Below are positions 35,451 through 47,694 of a stretch of DNA of 64,000 nt, in pieces. The notes under the pieces were generated by a model that was given only the letters and a program-made list of their open reading frames with translations, ran no database searches and was not told the DNA's origin. The translations under genes were made by a program, and so were the position numbers. Location of the stretch: positions 15,544,501 through 15,608,500 of the forward strand of contig BSBM01000179.1 of the NCBI GenBank assembly GCA_027924585.1, given 5' to 3'. Origin of the DNA: Larix kaempferi (Eukaryota; Streptophyta; Pinopsida; Pinales; Pinaceae). Each line of letters starts with the position of its first letter. The first letter of the stretch is position 1.

Positions 35451-36215
35451 GGTACAAGATTTTTAGATTAGAAGATGGGTAGAGCATACAAAGAAAGAGA
35501 AGAAGGAAGGCAATTAAGAAAAAAAAAAAACATTGAGAGGAAAGAGGAATAGGAAAGTAAAGAATAAGAATAAAATGAAAAAACCACAAGACAATGGAGT
35601 GAAAGAATTAAGATGAAATTATAGAGATAAGGATGATGAATGATGCACAAATTAAGTGGGCTTATTGTGATTATGAAGGTGATAGATAATGGACTATGAG
35701 ACTTGACTTTGTGTAAATTCATCGTTATGATCCATATTGTTGTTGGATTCTTCTGATTTACATAAATTTCAATAACTTCTCCAACAAGTTTGGTAATGTA
35801 ATAGTTATTTTTGGCTTTTGGTGGTATGGTTATGGTTGGTATCAAATTTATGTCTTCTTTGAGCTTGGTTTTTTATGTACCAACTAGTGTGGCACATGTA
35901 TGATATTCCACGAGAGCATGAAATTGCACAAAGACCATGGTTGATATGGCTCAACATATGGTTCAAATTGAGCTCAAGGTAGCTATGTGTGTGTGTGTTT
36001 GTGTGTGTGTGAGAGAGAGAGAGCGAGAGATTCTTGGTTTTTGTCATATGGGACTTGGTCCATTATAACTAAGCCTCATCTTGTTTTTATTATTTTTTGG
36101 AAGAACTTGTCCATACAAGCCTATCTATATGTTCTCTTTTATTCAATTTGTACAAAAGTATTGTATAGTTAGCCTAAGTTCATCTCTTATATGGATTGTC
36201 GTTGAACGATGTTCT
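35451..36215. repeat. No gene; contains a (TG)n(GA)n microsatellite at 35984-36030
   Basis: AT-rich sequence without recognisable coding motifs. The microsatellite is an interrupted TG run followed by a GA run. Confidence 0.7.
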
Positions 36216-36220
36216 CTCTT
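36216..36220. other. Target site duplication of Copia-E, left copy
   Basis: CTCTT, repeated exactly at 51849-51853 right after the 3' LTR. This ties the two 500-bp LTRs, 14.6 kb apart, into one insertion. Confidence 0.88.
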
Positions 36221-36720
36221 TTTTGAAATATTGTAACTTATAAGAATATTATATTTGTACTTTATTATTCTGGAGATGTTTCATTCCTCCGATGGGACTT
36301 TGTTATGTATATGGAGATGTTTATTCCTCCTAGAGATTGTGGTAACTAGGGTTATTAGATCTCCCATGTGAGGTCAGCCCTGAGTTAGTTATTTAGGAGT
36401 TATTAGACTCTCTTAGGAGAGGTCGGCCCCATTAGGGTAAAAAGTCAGTCAGGAGATGAGTATAAGTAGAGGAGGTGTGTTCCTCACTTATCTCATTCAT
36501 TCACTCACTTGTGATTGGCACATAGGGGAGAGAGAGGTCTACATAGGAGGAGAAGGAGCTCTAGTCTTGGACTACATCTTTGTATTGGTTGATTATCTAT
36601 ATTGAGGAAAGCTTTGCTGGGTTTTCTACCCCATGAGGGTTTCCTAGGGTAAATCTTTGTCTATCTTGTGATTGTTTTTCTTTCAGTGATCTTTCTTGTG
36701 AAATTAGGCTAAAATTAACA
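36221..36720 (+). repeat. 5' LTR of Copia-E
   Basis: 500 bp; starts TTTTGAAATATTG where the 3' copy has TGTTGAAATATTG, so the terminal TG is mutated here. It ends AAATTAACA against the PBS. A promoter-like AGTATAAGTAGAGG lies near 36460. Confidence 0.92.
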
Positions 36721-36732
36721 TGGTATCAGAGC
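36721..36732 (+). other. Primer binding site of Copia-E
   Basis: TGGTATCAGAGC, the perfect initiator-tRNA-Met site, directly after the LTR. A leader of about 450 bp follows, with short repeats of the type CCAGAAAACCAGAAAAG (36940-37040) and sequence shared with the Copia-C and Copia-F leaders. Confidence 0.93.
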
Positions 36733-37182
36733 TAGCCTGAATAGGACATCTTTCACAAGGTGAAAATACCTCTCTCTCCTCCTCTCGTGAAAATTAGGGT
36801 TTCTGCAAAAGTTGGAATTTTTTGGATTCTGATTGCATGGTTGGATAGCCCTCCTCAAAATAGAAGTTTTGAGCCCTAGATTGAGATTTTTGGTTGGGTA
36901 GAACTCTGGGAAATTAAAACCCTAGTTTGATCAAAAGTGCAGAAAACCAGAGAACCAGAAAAGCTGTGCACCAGTGAACCAAAAAAGCTGCGAACATGTG
37001 CACCAGAAAACCAGAAAAGAGAAGACCAGAAAACCAAAAATTTTGTTGCAGATCCGGAAGGTGAAAAGTTGAAGTTTCCATAAGCAGAACACACAAGATC
37101 TCTCAACTCAATCAAGCACATCTCCTCGTAAGTGTTATTCTATCTCTTGAGAAACTTCAATCTCTGTGACCCCCTGAATAAG

Positions 37183-38016
37183 ATGGCTCCAAGCACTAAG
37201 CTTGAAGACAAGCTAGAGGGTATAGAGAATTTTCGGGCATGGAAATATAGGATTGGTCTCATTCTTGAAGAGAATGATCTTGCCCAATATATCAAAGATG
37301 AGATTGCAGAACCTGAAGAAGATGAAGCCAAAGAGAAGTATAGGAAGGACTTGATTAGGGCAAAGAGAATCATTGTTGATTCTATAAAATACCAGTTGAT
37401 TCCCCAAGTGGCATCCAAGAAGACCCCAAAGGAAATGTATGATGCCCTTTCCAGAATGTATGAAGGAAAGAACATCAATAGGAAGATGAATCTAAGAGCT
37501 CAATTGAAGAACACCAAGATGAATCAAGGAGAATCCATTCAATATTACTTCTCAAGGGTTTCCCAATTCAAAGAACAACTAGATTCCATTGGAGATACCC
37601 TTAATGAAGATGAACTAGTCATGACTGCTCTAAATGGTCTCACTAGACCTTAGGAGTCATTCATCCAAACCATGTGTGCCAGAATAGAAAGCATGAAGTT
37701 TGATGTGGTATGGGAAGATTGCATTCAAGAAGAAGCTTTGCTTTCCAACAGAGAAGCCTTGCTCAAAGAAGGTGACCAAGCCTTGGCCACCCACACCAAG
37801 AGAAGAAGGAATAAATCCTACTTCAAGAAGGATATTCACAAGGAGTTTCAACCTCCACAAAGATTTCAGAAGAAAAGAGGAACTAATCTAGGAAGAGATT
37901 ACTCCCAATTCCAATGTTTCATTTTTCACAAAATAGGACACATTGCTAAGGATTGTCCTTCAAAGAAGAAGAAGGAGGGCCTCCACCATAAAAGAAATCA
38001 AGCTCACCTAGCATAA
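37183..38016 (+). pseudogene. Copia-E gag
   Basis: Capsid-nucleocapsid protein of the UBN2/Copia gag type. The ATG at 37183 starts MAPSTKLEDKLEGIENFRAWK. The domain continues with YDALSRMYEGKN, LRAQLKNTKMNQGESIQYYF and MTALNGLTRP. A TAG at 37651 stands where Trp is expected (PWESF-type), after which the same frame runs on to a basic linker and the knuckle near 37915. The knuckle reads CFIFHKIGHIAKDC, so the second Cys is Phe. The frame stops with TAA at 38014. No frameshift is needed. Confidence 0.9.
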
Positions 38017-40981
38017 GATGATAGTGAAGAAGAATAAGAAGAGGAAAGGCCTAAGAAGAAAAGAGATAGAATAGAAGAAGAAGATGCAGAAGAATATGTT
38101 CTATTCTCTGCACTCTCTGGGTCTGTAACACCTAGAGAAGATACATGGCTTATTGATAGTGGTGCTTCAAAGCACATGACAGGTCAAAAGAAAACTCTTG
38201 CAAAACTTGAAGAGAAAACCTCTCCATAGAAAGTATCTTTAGGAGATGACTATCAATATCCCATCGGGAATTGGTGAGGCAAGCTACAAGCTTGATTCTG
38301 GAACTCCATTAAAGATGAAGGACATATTATATGTACCAGGCTTGAAGAAGAACTTACTTTCTATCTCATCCCTAGATAAGAAAGGTTATAGGGTTGCATT
38401 CATAGATGGACAAGTACTCATGTGGTCCATAGGAAAATCAATTGAGGATGCAATTGTTATTGGTGAAGAGGAAGGAGGTCTATACAAACTCAAGGGTCAT
38501 CCAAATGCTGCCCTTGTTCATGAAGCCACTTGCCCTAGTGAGCTATGGAATAGGAGGCTTGCTCACATTAACTACAAAGCACTACCTCATGTGAGTAAAG
38601 TAGTCATAGGACTACCATGTTTGAATATTGATCATGATGGCACATGCAAAGGATGTGCAAAAGGGAAGAATATCAAGAACCCATTTCCAAAGAGTGAAAC
38701 AAAGACTAAAAGTATTTTGGAATTGATTCTTTCAGATGTATGTGGACCAATGCCCTCCACATCCTTGAGTGGATATGAATACTACCTTACATTTATTGAT
38801 GACTACTCTAGAAAGACTTGGATATACTTTCTAAGAGGAAAGAATGAAGTCTTTGGAAAATTCAAGGAGTTCAAAGCCTTGATAGAAAATCATTCAGAAA
38901 AGAAGATCAAAATACTCAGGACAGATAATGGTGGAGAATACACTTCAAAGGATTTTGAAGTCTTTTGTAAAGAAGCTGGAATCAAGAGGGAGTTAACCAC
39001 TCCCTACAATCCTCAACAAAATGGTGTTGCGGAAAGAAAGAATAGAACCATTATGGAAGTAGTAAAGATAATGATACATGATCAAGACCAACCTATGTAT
39101 CTATGGGATGAAGTAGCCAGGACAACAGTCTATGTGTAGAATAGACTATCTCATAGTGCTCTTGAATTCAAGACCCCAAAAGAAGTGTTTACAGGGAAGA
39201 AGCCTGAGGTAAGCCACCTCAAGATATTTGGGTGTCCTATATATATTCACATACCAAAAGAAAAGAGAACTAAGTTGGACCCTTCCGGAAAGAAGGGAAT
39301 ATTTGTTGGATATTGTGAAGCATCCAAAGAATTCAGAATATACATCCCAGGATTCCACCATATGGATATTAGTAGGGATGTGACATTTGATGAAGAAACA
39401 ACTCTCAAGAAATCTAGGAAGTGCCAGTATGAAGAAGTATATGAAGAAGATGCACCTCCCAGAATTGCAGAGACTGTACCCATCCATGAAGATGTAACAC
39501 CTGAAGACCATGATATGATAGAACCAAAAGAACCCCCCCTTACAAACATATCAAGAAAGAGAAATCCAACATGGGAAAGAGACATTATACTAGGAGCATA
39601 AAAGCATGGAGCTCCTAAAGGCACTAGAGTGAGCAAGAAACCAAATCCTTTCTCCAAGCATATGGCTTTGATGTGTGATCTTGTAGATCAACAACCTATT
39701 AGTTATGAAGAGGCAGTTCATAAGAAAGAGTGAGTAGAGGCAATGACAGAGGAATACAAGTCAATAATGAAGAATGATGTTTGGGATATAGTTCCCAAGC
39801 CAAAGAACAAAAGTGCGGTATCCTCCAAATGGATATACAAAATAAAAAATGCTGCGGATGGTAGCATTGAAAAATATAAGGCAAGATTTGTGGCCAGAGG
39901 ATTCTCTCAGAAAGAGGGAATTGACTATGAAGAGACATTTGCACCAGTTGCAAGGTACATTTCCATCAGAACCATCATGGCACTTACATCCATGATGAAG
40001 TGGGAATTACATTAGATGGATGTAAAGACAATTTTCCTAAATGGTGTGATTGAGGAGGAAGTGTACATAGAACAACCTCAAGGATTTGAGGTGGAAGATG
40101 GAAGAACCCATGTGTGCAAACTAAAAAAGGCTTTGTATGGGTTGAAGCAAGCTCCCAGAGCTTGGTATGGAAGAATTGATAGTTTCTTGACAAGCTTGGG
40201 CTTTACCAAAAGTAAAGATGATCCTAATCTTTATCTCAAGGTTATGAATGATGAACCTGTCATATTGTTGTTATATGTGGATGATCTATTTCTGACTGGA
40301 AATGGGAAACAGATTGTCGAGTGCAAGAAGAAGCTCTCTTCAGAGTTTGAGATGAAAGATCTCGGATTGATGCATTACTTCCTCGGTCTTGAAGTATGGC
40401 AAGGCCCAGAAGGAATATTTCTCAACTAGGGAAAGTATGTTGTGGAGATCTTGAAAAGATTTGATATGTTGGAATGTAAAGCCATGGCCACTCCCATGGA
40501 TTCCAACTTGAAGCTATTAGCTGATGACTCCTCAAAGTTAGTAGATATGACTCTGTACAGACAGATTATTGGGTCATTAATGTATGTGATGAATACTAGG
40601 ATAGATATATGCTTTGCTGTGAACACCTTAAGTCAGTATCTAGTGGAACCTAGACGAGTTCACCTGATAGCTGCAAAGCATGTGATGAGGTACCTAAAGG
40701 GTATGATAGATTTTGGTCTATGCTATCGTGGAGATCATGACTTCAGATTGTATGGCTACACATATGTTGATTGGGCAGGAAGCATATCAGACATGAAGAG
40801 TACAACGGGTGGATGTTATTGTCTGGGATCTGCCATGATCTCATGGTTTAGCAAGAAGCACTCTAGTGTGGCTCTCAGCACAGCTGAAGCGGAATATATA
40901 GCTGCTTGCTGTGCTAGTTGTGAAGCAGTATGGCTTCAGAAGCTGCTATCAGGACTATGTGGATACTTGTATTGGTATTGA
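38017..40981 (+). pseudogene. Copia-E protease, integrase, RT and partial RNase H
   Basis: Protease WLIDSGASKHM at 38147-38180 is intact, in the gag frame. One indel near 38264 shifts to the pol frame, which holds to 40981. Integrase is open for 297 codons (38246-39139) with LWNRRLAHI, CKGCAKGK, the Asp of LSDVCGP, the Asp of RTDNGGEY and the Glu of GVAERKNR. The RT shows [46 protein letters not shown] and YVDD at 40274-40285. RNase H shows ALSTAEAEYIA, then breaks at about 40964. In-frame stops are at 39137, 39599, 39731, 40013 and 40427. Expected residues there are Gln (39137, 40013, 40427) and Trp (39731), all single transitions. Confidence 0.92.
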
Positions 40982-41102
40982 GGTTACCTGTTCCAACGAT
41001 GAGGCTGATGATGAGGTTAGCAGTTACGATGACAAGGTCGTTGCATGGTTCCTAATGGACGAGGAGGGATTGTATCATCCCTGGACTTAGGTCCCTAAAT
41101 TG
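40964..41102 (+). other. Foreign segment replacing the end of Copia-E RNase H
   Basis: After KLLSG of RNase H the sequence no longer matches Copia. The expected CDNQSCVKLSENP block is missing here and also absent at 51216-51340. In another frame an acidic open stretch of about 40 codons is readable (GIEVTCSNDEADDE ... VVAWFLMDEEG), ending TAG at 41088. It may be a fragment picked up during repair or recombination. I do not recognise it. Confidence 0.5.
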
Positions 41103-41791
41103 TGTTAATTTTTCAGAATTTACTTCAATCTGATCTAGGATCTTAACTGAGAGAACAACATGTACAGCATATCTACAACATATAAATCAAGGACACAATA
41201 ATGCAAGCACACAAGAGACACAGAGTTTACTTGGGGAAAACCATAAAGGTGAAAAACCCCAATAACTTCCTCAGAGATAGATAGAGCAATGATACAACCC
41301 AAGCATAAGAGATAGACATCTACTAGCAGCAACTTCTCCTCCTCCACAAGTGCGCCACTCTCCTGAGAGTGTGAGAGAGAATAGAATGATAAAATAGAGT
41401 GCCTCCCGCACTCTATTTATACTTGACTTGAATTGCCTAATAACCTTTACTAGGTCGGCCTTAACTTAACCACATAACATAATGTTGACTGGGCCGACAC
41501 CCAATAGGGTGGTCTAATAACCCTTTGACCCACATGGCTGACCCCCAATAGGGTGGTCTAATAACCCTTCGACCCACATGAATTATACAAGGCCGACCCC
41601 AACAGGGTGGTCTAATAACCCATCAATTATAAGTTATGACACTTACAATATAAATGATGACACTTCCGTATAGAGGAATAATAACATCTCTATAGGAATA
41701 CAAACACTTCCGTATAGAGGAATAATACCATCTCTATAGGAGTACAATATACATATATGAAATACATTCCGAAGTTACATATACATCAACA
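41103..41791 (-). repeat. Copia-F LTR, first copy (3' LTR of unit 1)
   Basis: Plus-strand edges TGTTAATTTT and ACATCAACA. It is followed on the right by CTCCCTCTTAACTAGG, which on the minus strand is the polypurine tract (AAGAGGGAG). It holds three copies of GGTGGTCTAATAACCC and a 42-bp tandem duplication (ACTTCCGTATAGAGGAATAA near 41663 and 41707). On the minus strand TATAAATAGAGTGCGGGAGG is the promoter box. Confidence 0.92.
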
Positions 41792-42189
41792 CTCCCTCTT
41801 AACTAGGAAGGCATTTCTCGACACAGGTCTTCTAGCACAAGTCTTCTTCTCTGGATCACCATCACTAGATAATCGTCATCGAGACATCGTCATCGTCACT
41901 ACCGCTGCTATCTCAATCAATCTCCGAATCTACTCGTCATAGGAAGTTCTACAGAGCCAGTCATTTTTTATACTAGATGTAGGCCCACCACCTGCAGATC
42001 TTCATCATCACTGGCCATACTGTGGAATCCTCAGGACTTATTACGTGCGTCAACAAAACCTCGAAAGAGCATCCCAGGACTGATTACAAGCATACAACTC
42101 AACCTATCAGATCTCCCAGGACCTTTTACATGCTACTGCATAACCTGTCCATGGCCACAGAGTATCATGAAGCACAATCCTAGATGCAC

Positions 42190-42600
42190 ACACACAACAC
42201 TTACACTCACTAGCATGGGAGGACCAACCTACCACAATCCGTGAAAGGCTCACAGCACTTACATCAATGACCATGGGAGAACACATCTGCCACCATGTCA
42301 GAAAGGCCATTCACTTACATCAACACACATCGGAGAACACATCTACCACCATGTCGGAAAGGATCTGCACTTACGTCAACACACATGGGAGAACACATCT
42401 ACCACCATGTCGGAAAGGCTTTGCACTTAAATCAATACACATGGGAGAACACATCTACCACCATGTCAGAAAGGCTCTGCACTTACATCAACGCACATGG
42501 GAGAACACATCTACCACCATGTCGGAAAGGCTCTGCACTTACATCAACGCACATGGGAGAACACATCTACCACCATGTCGGAAAGGCACTGTGCATCTGT
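42190..42600. repeat. 56-bp tandem repeats in Copia-F unit 1, about seven copies
   Basis: Units of the form CATGGGAGAACACATCTACC-ACCATGTCGGAAAGG, 56 bp long, placed between the end of pol and the polypurine tract. Because 56 is not a multiple of three and no unit has a stop, all plus-strand frames stay open and show rotating peptides (MGEHIYHHV, HGRTHLPPC, ENTSTTMSE). This is a by-product of the repeat, not a gene. Confidence 0.85.
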
Positions 42601-42639
42601 GTCTTCGGAACTCATCACACATAATCCAACTGATTATGT

Positions 42640-43300
42640 AAGGTATCCACCTGATACATATGATCATCTTGATCATCATCATAGCATCATCCTCATGCAT
42701 ATCATCTAGAGTATCGTCCTGATACTCATCACTACATCGTCCTGATGCATATCTGGAGCAACATCTTGAAGCTCGTCATCCATGATCATCATGATTATAC
42801 AATGCATCCACCTGATGCATACCAAGTATATACCTAATACATATCATCATACATGATCCACGTGATCATATAATGTATCCACCTGATACATACACAGATA
42901 CATGATCCACCTGATCATACAATCGTATCCACCTGCTACATATACAGATACATGGTCCAAGCATCCAATATGATGCATACATACATAAATGATCCAACTG
43001 ATCATATCCAGCATCCAACATGATGCGTACATATATATATAAATGATCTAACTGATCATATCCAGCATCCAACATGATGCGTACATATATATACATATAA
43101 ATGACCAACTGATCATATCAAGCATCCAACATGATGCATACATACATATATATAAATGATCCAACTGATCATATACAACATCCAACATGATGTCTACATA
43201 CATATACATATAAATGATCCAACTGATCATCTCCAGCATCCCCCTAATGCATATACAGAGCAGTAACTGGAGTATCGTCTTGATGCTCATCATCCAGCAC
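42640..43300. repeat. Minisatellite-like TGATCATA/TGATGCATACAT repeats, unit 1
   Basis: Imperfect units of about 60-75 bp with GATCCAACTGATCATAT, CAGCATCCAACATGATGCGT and an ATACATATATA spacer, at least six copies. The same block is present in unit 2 (49130-49680). It lies in the 3' untranslated part of Copia-F. Confidence 0.8.
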
Positions 43301-43368
43301 TTACATCCACAGCCATGGGAAGGATCCTCCTCTCACCATGCTTGGAATGGCTTCAACAAATGTGTCCA

Positions 43369-44760
43369 TCACTTCTTCCTCGAAGTGTTGTCAATTTGAA
43401 GAACACCAAGCCTCTCTCTGAAGTACTCAAACTCCACTATGGCTAGTGGCTTCGTTAGTACATCTGCAATCTACTCATCCATCACAACATACAGGAGCTT
43501 CACTGCTCCTCTCTACACCATATCCCTGATATAGTGATATTTGATCTCTATGTGTTTCGACCTGTCGTGAAACACTGGGTTCTCAGACAATTTCACACAA
43601 CTCTGATTATCACAGAAGATACCAGTAGAATCCAATGGGAGATCAAATAACTTTGACAGTAGCTTATGCAGCCTTACTACCTCACAACTAGCCGCACAAG
43701 CTGCAACATATTCTGCCTCGGCTGTACTCAGTGCTACGCAGGATTGCTTCCTGCTAAACCAAGAGATCACACCTGATCCCATACTAAAGCAGCACATAGA
43801 AGTGCTCTTCCTATCTTTAGCACTTCCTGCCCAATCTGAATCAACATAACCTTGGAGGTTAAACTTTTGATTCGAATCATACTTGAGCCCATAACCAACT
43901 GTACCCTCCAGGTACCTCAGAATATGCTTTACAACAACCAGGTGAACACTTCTAGGATCCGTCAGGAACTGGTTCAATGTGTTCACTGCAAAGAAAATAT
44001 TTGTCCTCGTGTTCATTAGGTACATCAAGGACCCAATCATCTGACGATACACAGTAACATCAACTGGATCAGATGAAGCATCACACAGAAGCTTTAGGTT
44101 TGATGCCATAGGTGTGGCCATGGCCTTGCAGTCCATCATCCCGAACCTCTTCAGGATCTCCACTGCATACTTCCCTTGTCCAAGGAAGATTCCATTTGTA
44201 CTCTGCCACACCTCCATGCCTAGAGAATAGTGCATCATCTCTAATTTCTTCATCTCAAACTCGGAAGCAAGCTTCCGCTGCGTGTCGACAATCAATCTAT
44301 CTTCACCTGTAATAAATAGGTCATCCATATACAAAAGTAGTATCACTGGATTGCCTTCCTCAACCTTGTAGTAAAGGTTGGAAACCACTTTACTCTTGGT
44401 AAAGCCCAAACTAGATAGAAAGCTACCTATCCTACCATACCAAGTTCTGCACATATATGACTCCCTATCATGTGTCTCAAAACCAAGTGGCTACTCCACA
44501 TACAATTCTTCTTCAATTACACCAGTCAAGAAAGCTATCTTGAAATCCATCTGGTGAATCTTCCATTTCATCACTGCAGCCAGAGCAAGTACGGATCTAA
44601 TGGAAGTGTATCTGGCTATAGGAGCAAAAGTCTCTATGCTACCACCTGCAGCATGCTTGATCTTGTAGATCTCTTGGAATTCACTACAGACTCCCCTTCA
44701 GGTCTTGGGACTGCATCCCAAACATCTTCACGATTGATTGGTACTCCTCGATCATGACAT
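43369..44760 (-). pseudogene. Copia-F unit 1 pol: deleted RT and RNase H
   Basis: Minus-strand 3' half of pol, starting EEYQSIVK and running through RT into RNase H, open from 44454 to 43513, with YMDDLFITGE, LSTAEAEYVAAC and FCDNQSCVKLSENPVF. Compared with Copia-E, the RT lacks the residues from KYKARF to DYEE (about 21) and the [12 protein letters not shown] block, and has lost three bases in the KNDVWD codons. There are stops at VEQ and after IRDMV. No integrase, protease or gag precedes it. Confidence 0.87.
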
Positions 44761-44789
44761 TCTTGCTCAGATCCTAGGAACTTCAATAT

Positions 44790-47682
44790 CTTCAATATTT
44801 TCAATAGATAACTTTGTTGCTGAACAAATGTTGTAGTCCTTCTTTTGTAGGTGATGGTATACGATCTTTCCTACACAACAACTTAAATTGCATGATTAGA
44901 AAACATCTCATAGTTTTCAGAACAAATTCTTACACATAAAGAAATATGTCATACAGTCATGCAATTATCTTAGCCAATGCTTCAATACAACATTTATCCA
45001 TATCCCGTAACTTTCTAGATGCCTTCCAATCTCTACCAGAACATTGTTAAGAGTGTGCACAACTCCCAACATGTCAGCAAAGAGGTTTCATTCTAGATAA
45101 GTAGCAATGGAATGTTGTACAGTGCCATAGGCCACTTACCCATTATATGCATATTAGTAGTATGTTGTTCATTAATGCAATTATTCTAATATGCCAAAAT
45201 ACACAGCCTAATTCTAGGAACATCAGTATATACATCATTGAATAGTATTATTTAAAACAATCAACTATGCAAGAAATGATAATTCAAATACATATCTTTG
45301 TTTGGTTGTTGGGTGGACTCCCTCTGAATCTTTGCAACCTTTCTGCAATTCCATTCTAATGTGGATTGTGAGAAGTGGTCGACTCCCTCTGAATATCTGC
45401 ATCCTTGCAAAAACTACTGAAGTGTGCTCCTTCTTGATCTTTGCTTCCTTGCAGGAACAACTGGAGTGTGCTCCCTCTTGATCTTTGCTTCCTTGCAGGA
45501 ACAACTAGAGTGTGCTCCCTCTTGATCTTTACTTCCTGGACTCCCTGTCCTTGAACTTATATCCATCACTATGCATGCTTTTTAGTATCGTCATTGTGTT
45601 ATCCTTGACGTCTCATACATAATCACACATTCATTAGTATAATCTTATCAAAACACAATAATCTTAAACATGTATAGTCATGATCATTTCAAACATAGAT
45701 AATAAACATTAGTATTCAAGGTTTCAGGGAAGTCTTCTTTTACTCATGCATATTCTTATTTGATCATAGGAATATCTTGGTTAGTTAAATCATCAATCAA
45801 GATAAGAGACATAAAATTCATAAACCCTTGATTACTTACATTTCTAACTTTATGAATACGCATAACCAATCATACCAAGTATACTTATATAAGGGATCCT
45901 AACACAAGGTAGGATTCTAACTTGATATAGGAAAAACATACCTTGATTGGTATGTTAGTTAGTTATGTCTAACATACCCATATGATGTCTTATTGTTCTC
46001 TTCAATGACTTGTGCTAGTAACCTGCATATCTCATAGGTTAACCATTATAGAACCAAGTTATACATACCTCGCAAATAGATCTTCTAAGTGATTCATGAC
46101 AATGGATGAATCTTTGTCCTCATGTCATCATGATCATATGTTCTTGAACTAGAACATGATTTGTCTTTCTTGGTGTACCTTTCATGTTAGCGGACAATAT
46201 AAACCTCATACAACACCATAATGCATTAGTACACTCATAAGTGTCAACACCCTAATCAATGAATATCTTCTATCATGCATTCATAATTTTATTAAGGTGA
46301 TACGACAAGTCTAAATTTAATCAAGAACTAACTGTAATAACATGAAGACAAACATACCATAAACTTAATCATGAAAAAATCTCGAAACATACCTGGATGA
46401 GTCATACATGTCGAGAGTGCTTGTAATCTTCTTATGTAAGGCCTTAGCCTCATCTCCCTCTAAAACAGGAACTTCTTCACTTATGCAGGTGACCAATCCA
46501 TTCTCTTCTAGGATTAACCCAATCCACTTGATTTGCAGGAACTGGATCGGGAACTGGAGTAGGGTTTGTCAAAGAAACCCTAAAAATTCAAAATTTGAAT
46601 TTCAAACTTCCGAAAGGATAGAAATATGTGCCTTGATGAGCTGATCAAGCTGGTATACTCAGAACTTGAAAGCTACAAAGTTTCACCCCTCAAATTTGCC
46701 TTTGAAACTTTCAGATTCACTAGACATGACCCCGAACTAGGGTTTGATAAAGCCCACCCTTCTGCCTAATCAAAAGGTTTGATCCAAAGCTCTAAGCTTC
46801 TGGTTTTCTGAGGAGCTTCCAGCCGTGGTCACAAATTTCAAAAATTCTCATTTTTGCAGAAGCCCTAATTTTCCACTTTTTCGATCAAGGTCCCGAACTA
46901 GGGTCTGATCAAGCCCGGTCTTCTGCCCAACCAAAAATTCTGATCTTGTTCTCTAAATTTTGATTTTGATGAGTAGTATTCAGCCATAGTCTCCGATTAC
47001 AAAAATTCCAACTTTCTTCGTAACACTAAATTGCGGAAGCCATGAATGGAGGTGCTAAAAATTAATTTTGTTTTGACATAAATATGTACTTGATTGTTTC
47101 TGGTGGAAGTCCAAACTTTTCGATCCATAGGGCCTAAAAAATTTTCATGTGATATCCCGACCTGTCATCTTTCCAACCCCATAGGTCTGACCTCAAATGG
47201 ATTCTCTGAGAGAGAGTTATGCCAAGTGTCGCAACGTGACCTGTTTATGGGATAAAACAAGAGAGCGAACTTGTATGGCGTGCCACGTGTCACTGGTTCA
47301 GTTTCGCCCTTTAAAAAATTTACCTGAGAAAGTACAGTCTATACACTACCTGTAATTGTTTACAAAATTTCATTTGGAGCTTCCTATCCCAAGTTATGAC
47401 CTTTTTTCCAAGGTCACCTGTTTATGACTGAGATCTGGAAGAGGCAGAAACCTTATATTGTACATATCATAAATCACAAAGTACAACGAATTAGAGGTTG
47501 TCCTTTGAAAACAAGGTAAACGGGGATCTTAGCTTCTCCCTGTACGATTTTCAGACTCTGAAACCTCGCCAAAATTTATTTATATAGAATGTTCTATGAT
47601 GACTGGTTTTTTCTATATCAAGCCCTAGCATTGCAAGTGCAACAAGTGTCATACATGCCATACCATGCCTTCTTTCAGGCTA
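44790..47682 (-). other. Copia-F unit 1 leader and unassigned 5' region, non-coding
   Basis: 45775-47682 matches the Copia-C leader (20950-22809) and includes a duplicated 160-bp unit. 44790-45770 matches nothing else in the window and shows three 44-bp tandem units (AGTGTGCTCC at 45421, 45465 and 45509). It occupies the place where gag, protease and integrase should be. No convincing ORF is present, so unit 1 could not move without help. Confidence 0.7.
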
Positions 47683-47694
47683 GCTCTGATACCA
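47683..47694 (-). other. Primer binding site of Copia-F unit 1
   Basis: Minus-strand TGGTATCAGAGC, a perfect Met site, immediately inside the LTR edge at 47695. Confidence 0.92.

Noticed and set aside
35468-35845. Minus-strand 125-codon hydrophobic ORF
   Set aside because: It is read from an A/T-biased strand, with no domain, and overlaps another ORF at 35320-35589.
42267-42709. Overlapping plus-strand ORFs with repeated MGEHIYHHV and HGRTHLPPC peptides (also 48722-49189)
   Set aside because: They arise from a stop-free 56-bp tandem repeat that is open in all three forward frames, in the 3' untranslated part of a minus-strand Copia.
42847-43293. Minus-strand ORFs with repeated CMYASCWMLDMIS peptides
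   Set aside because: Product of the TGATCATA minisatellite in the 3' untranslated region of Copia-F.
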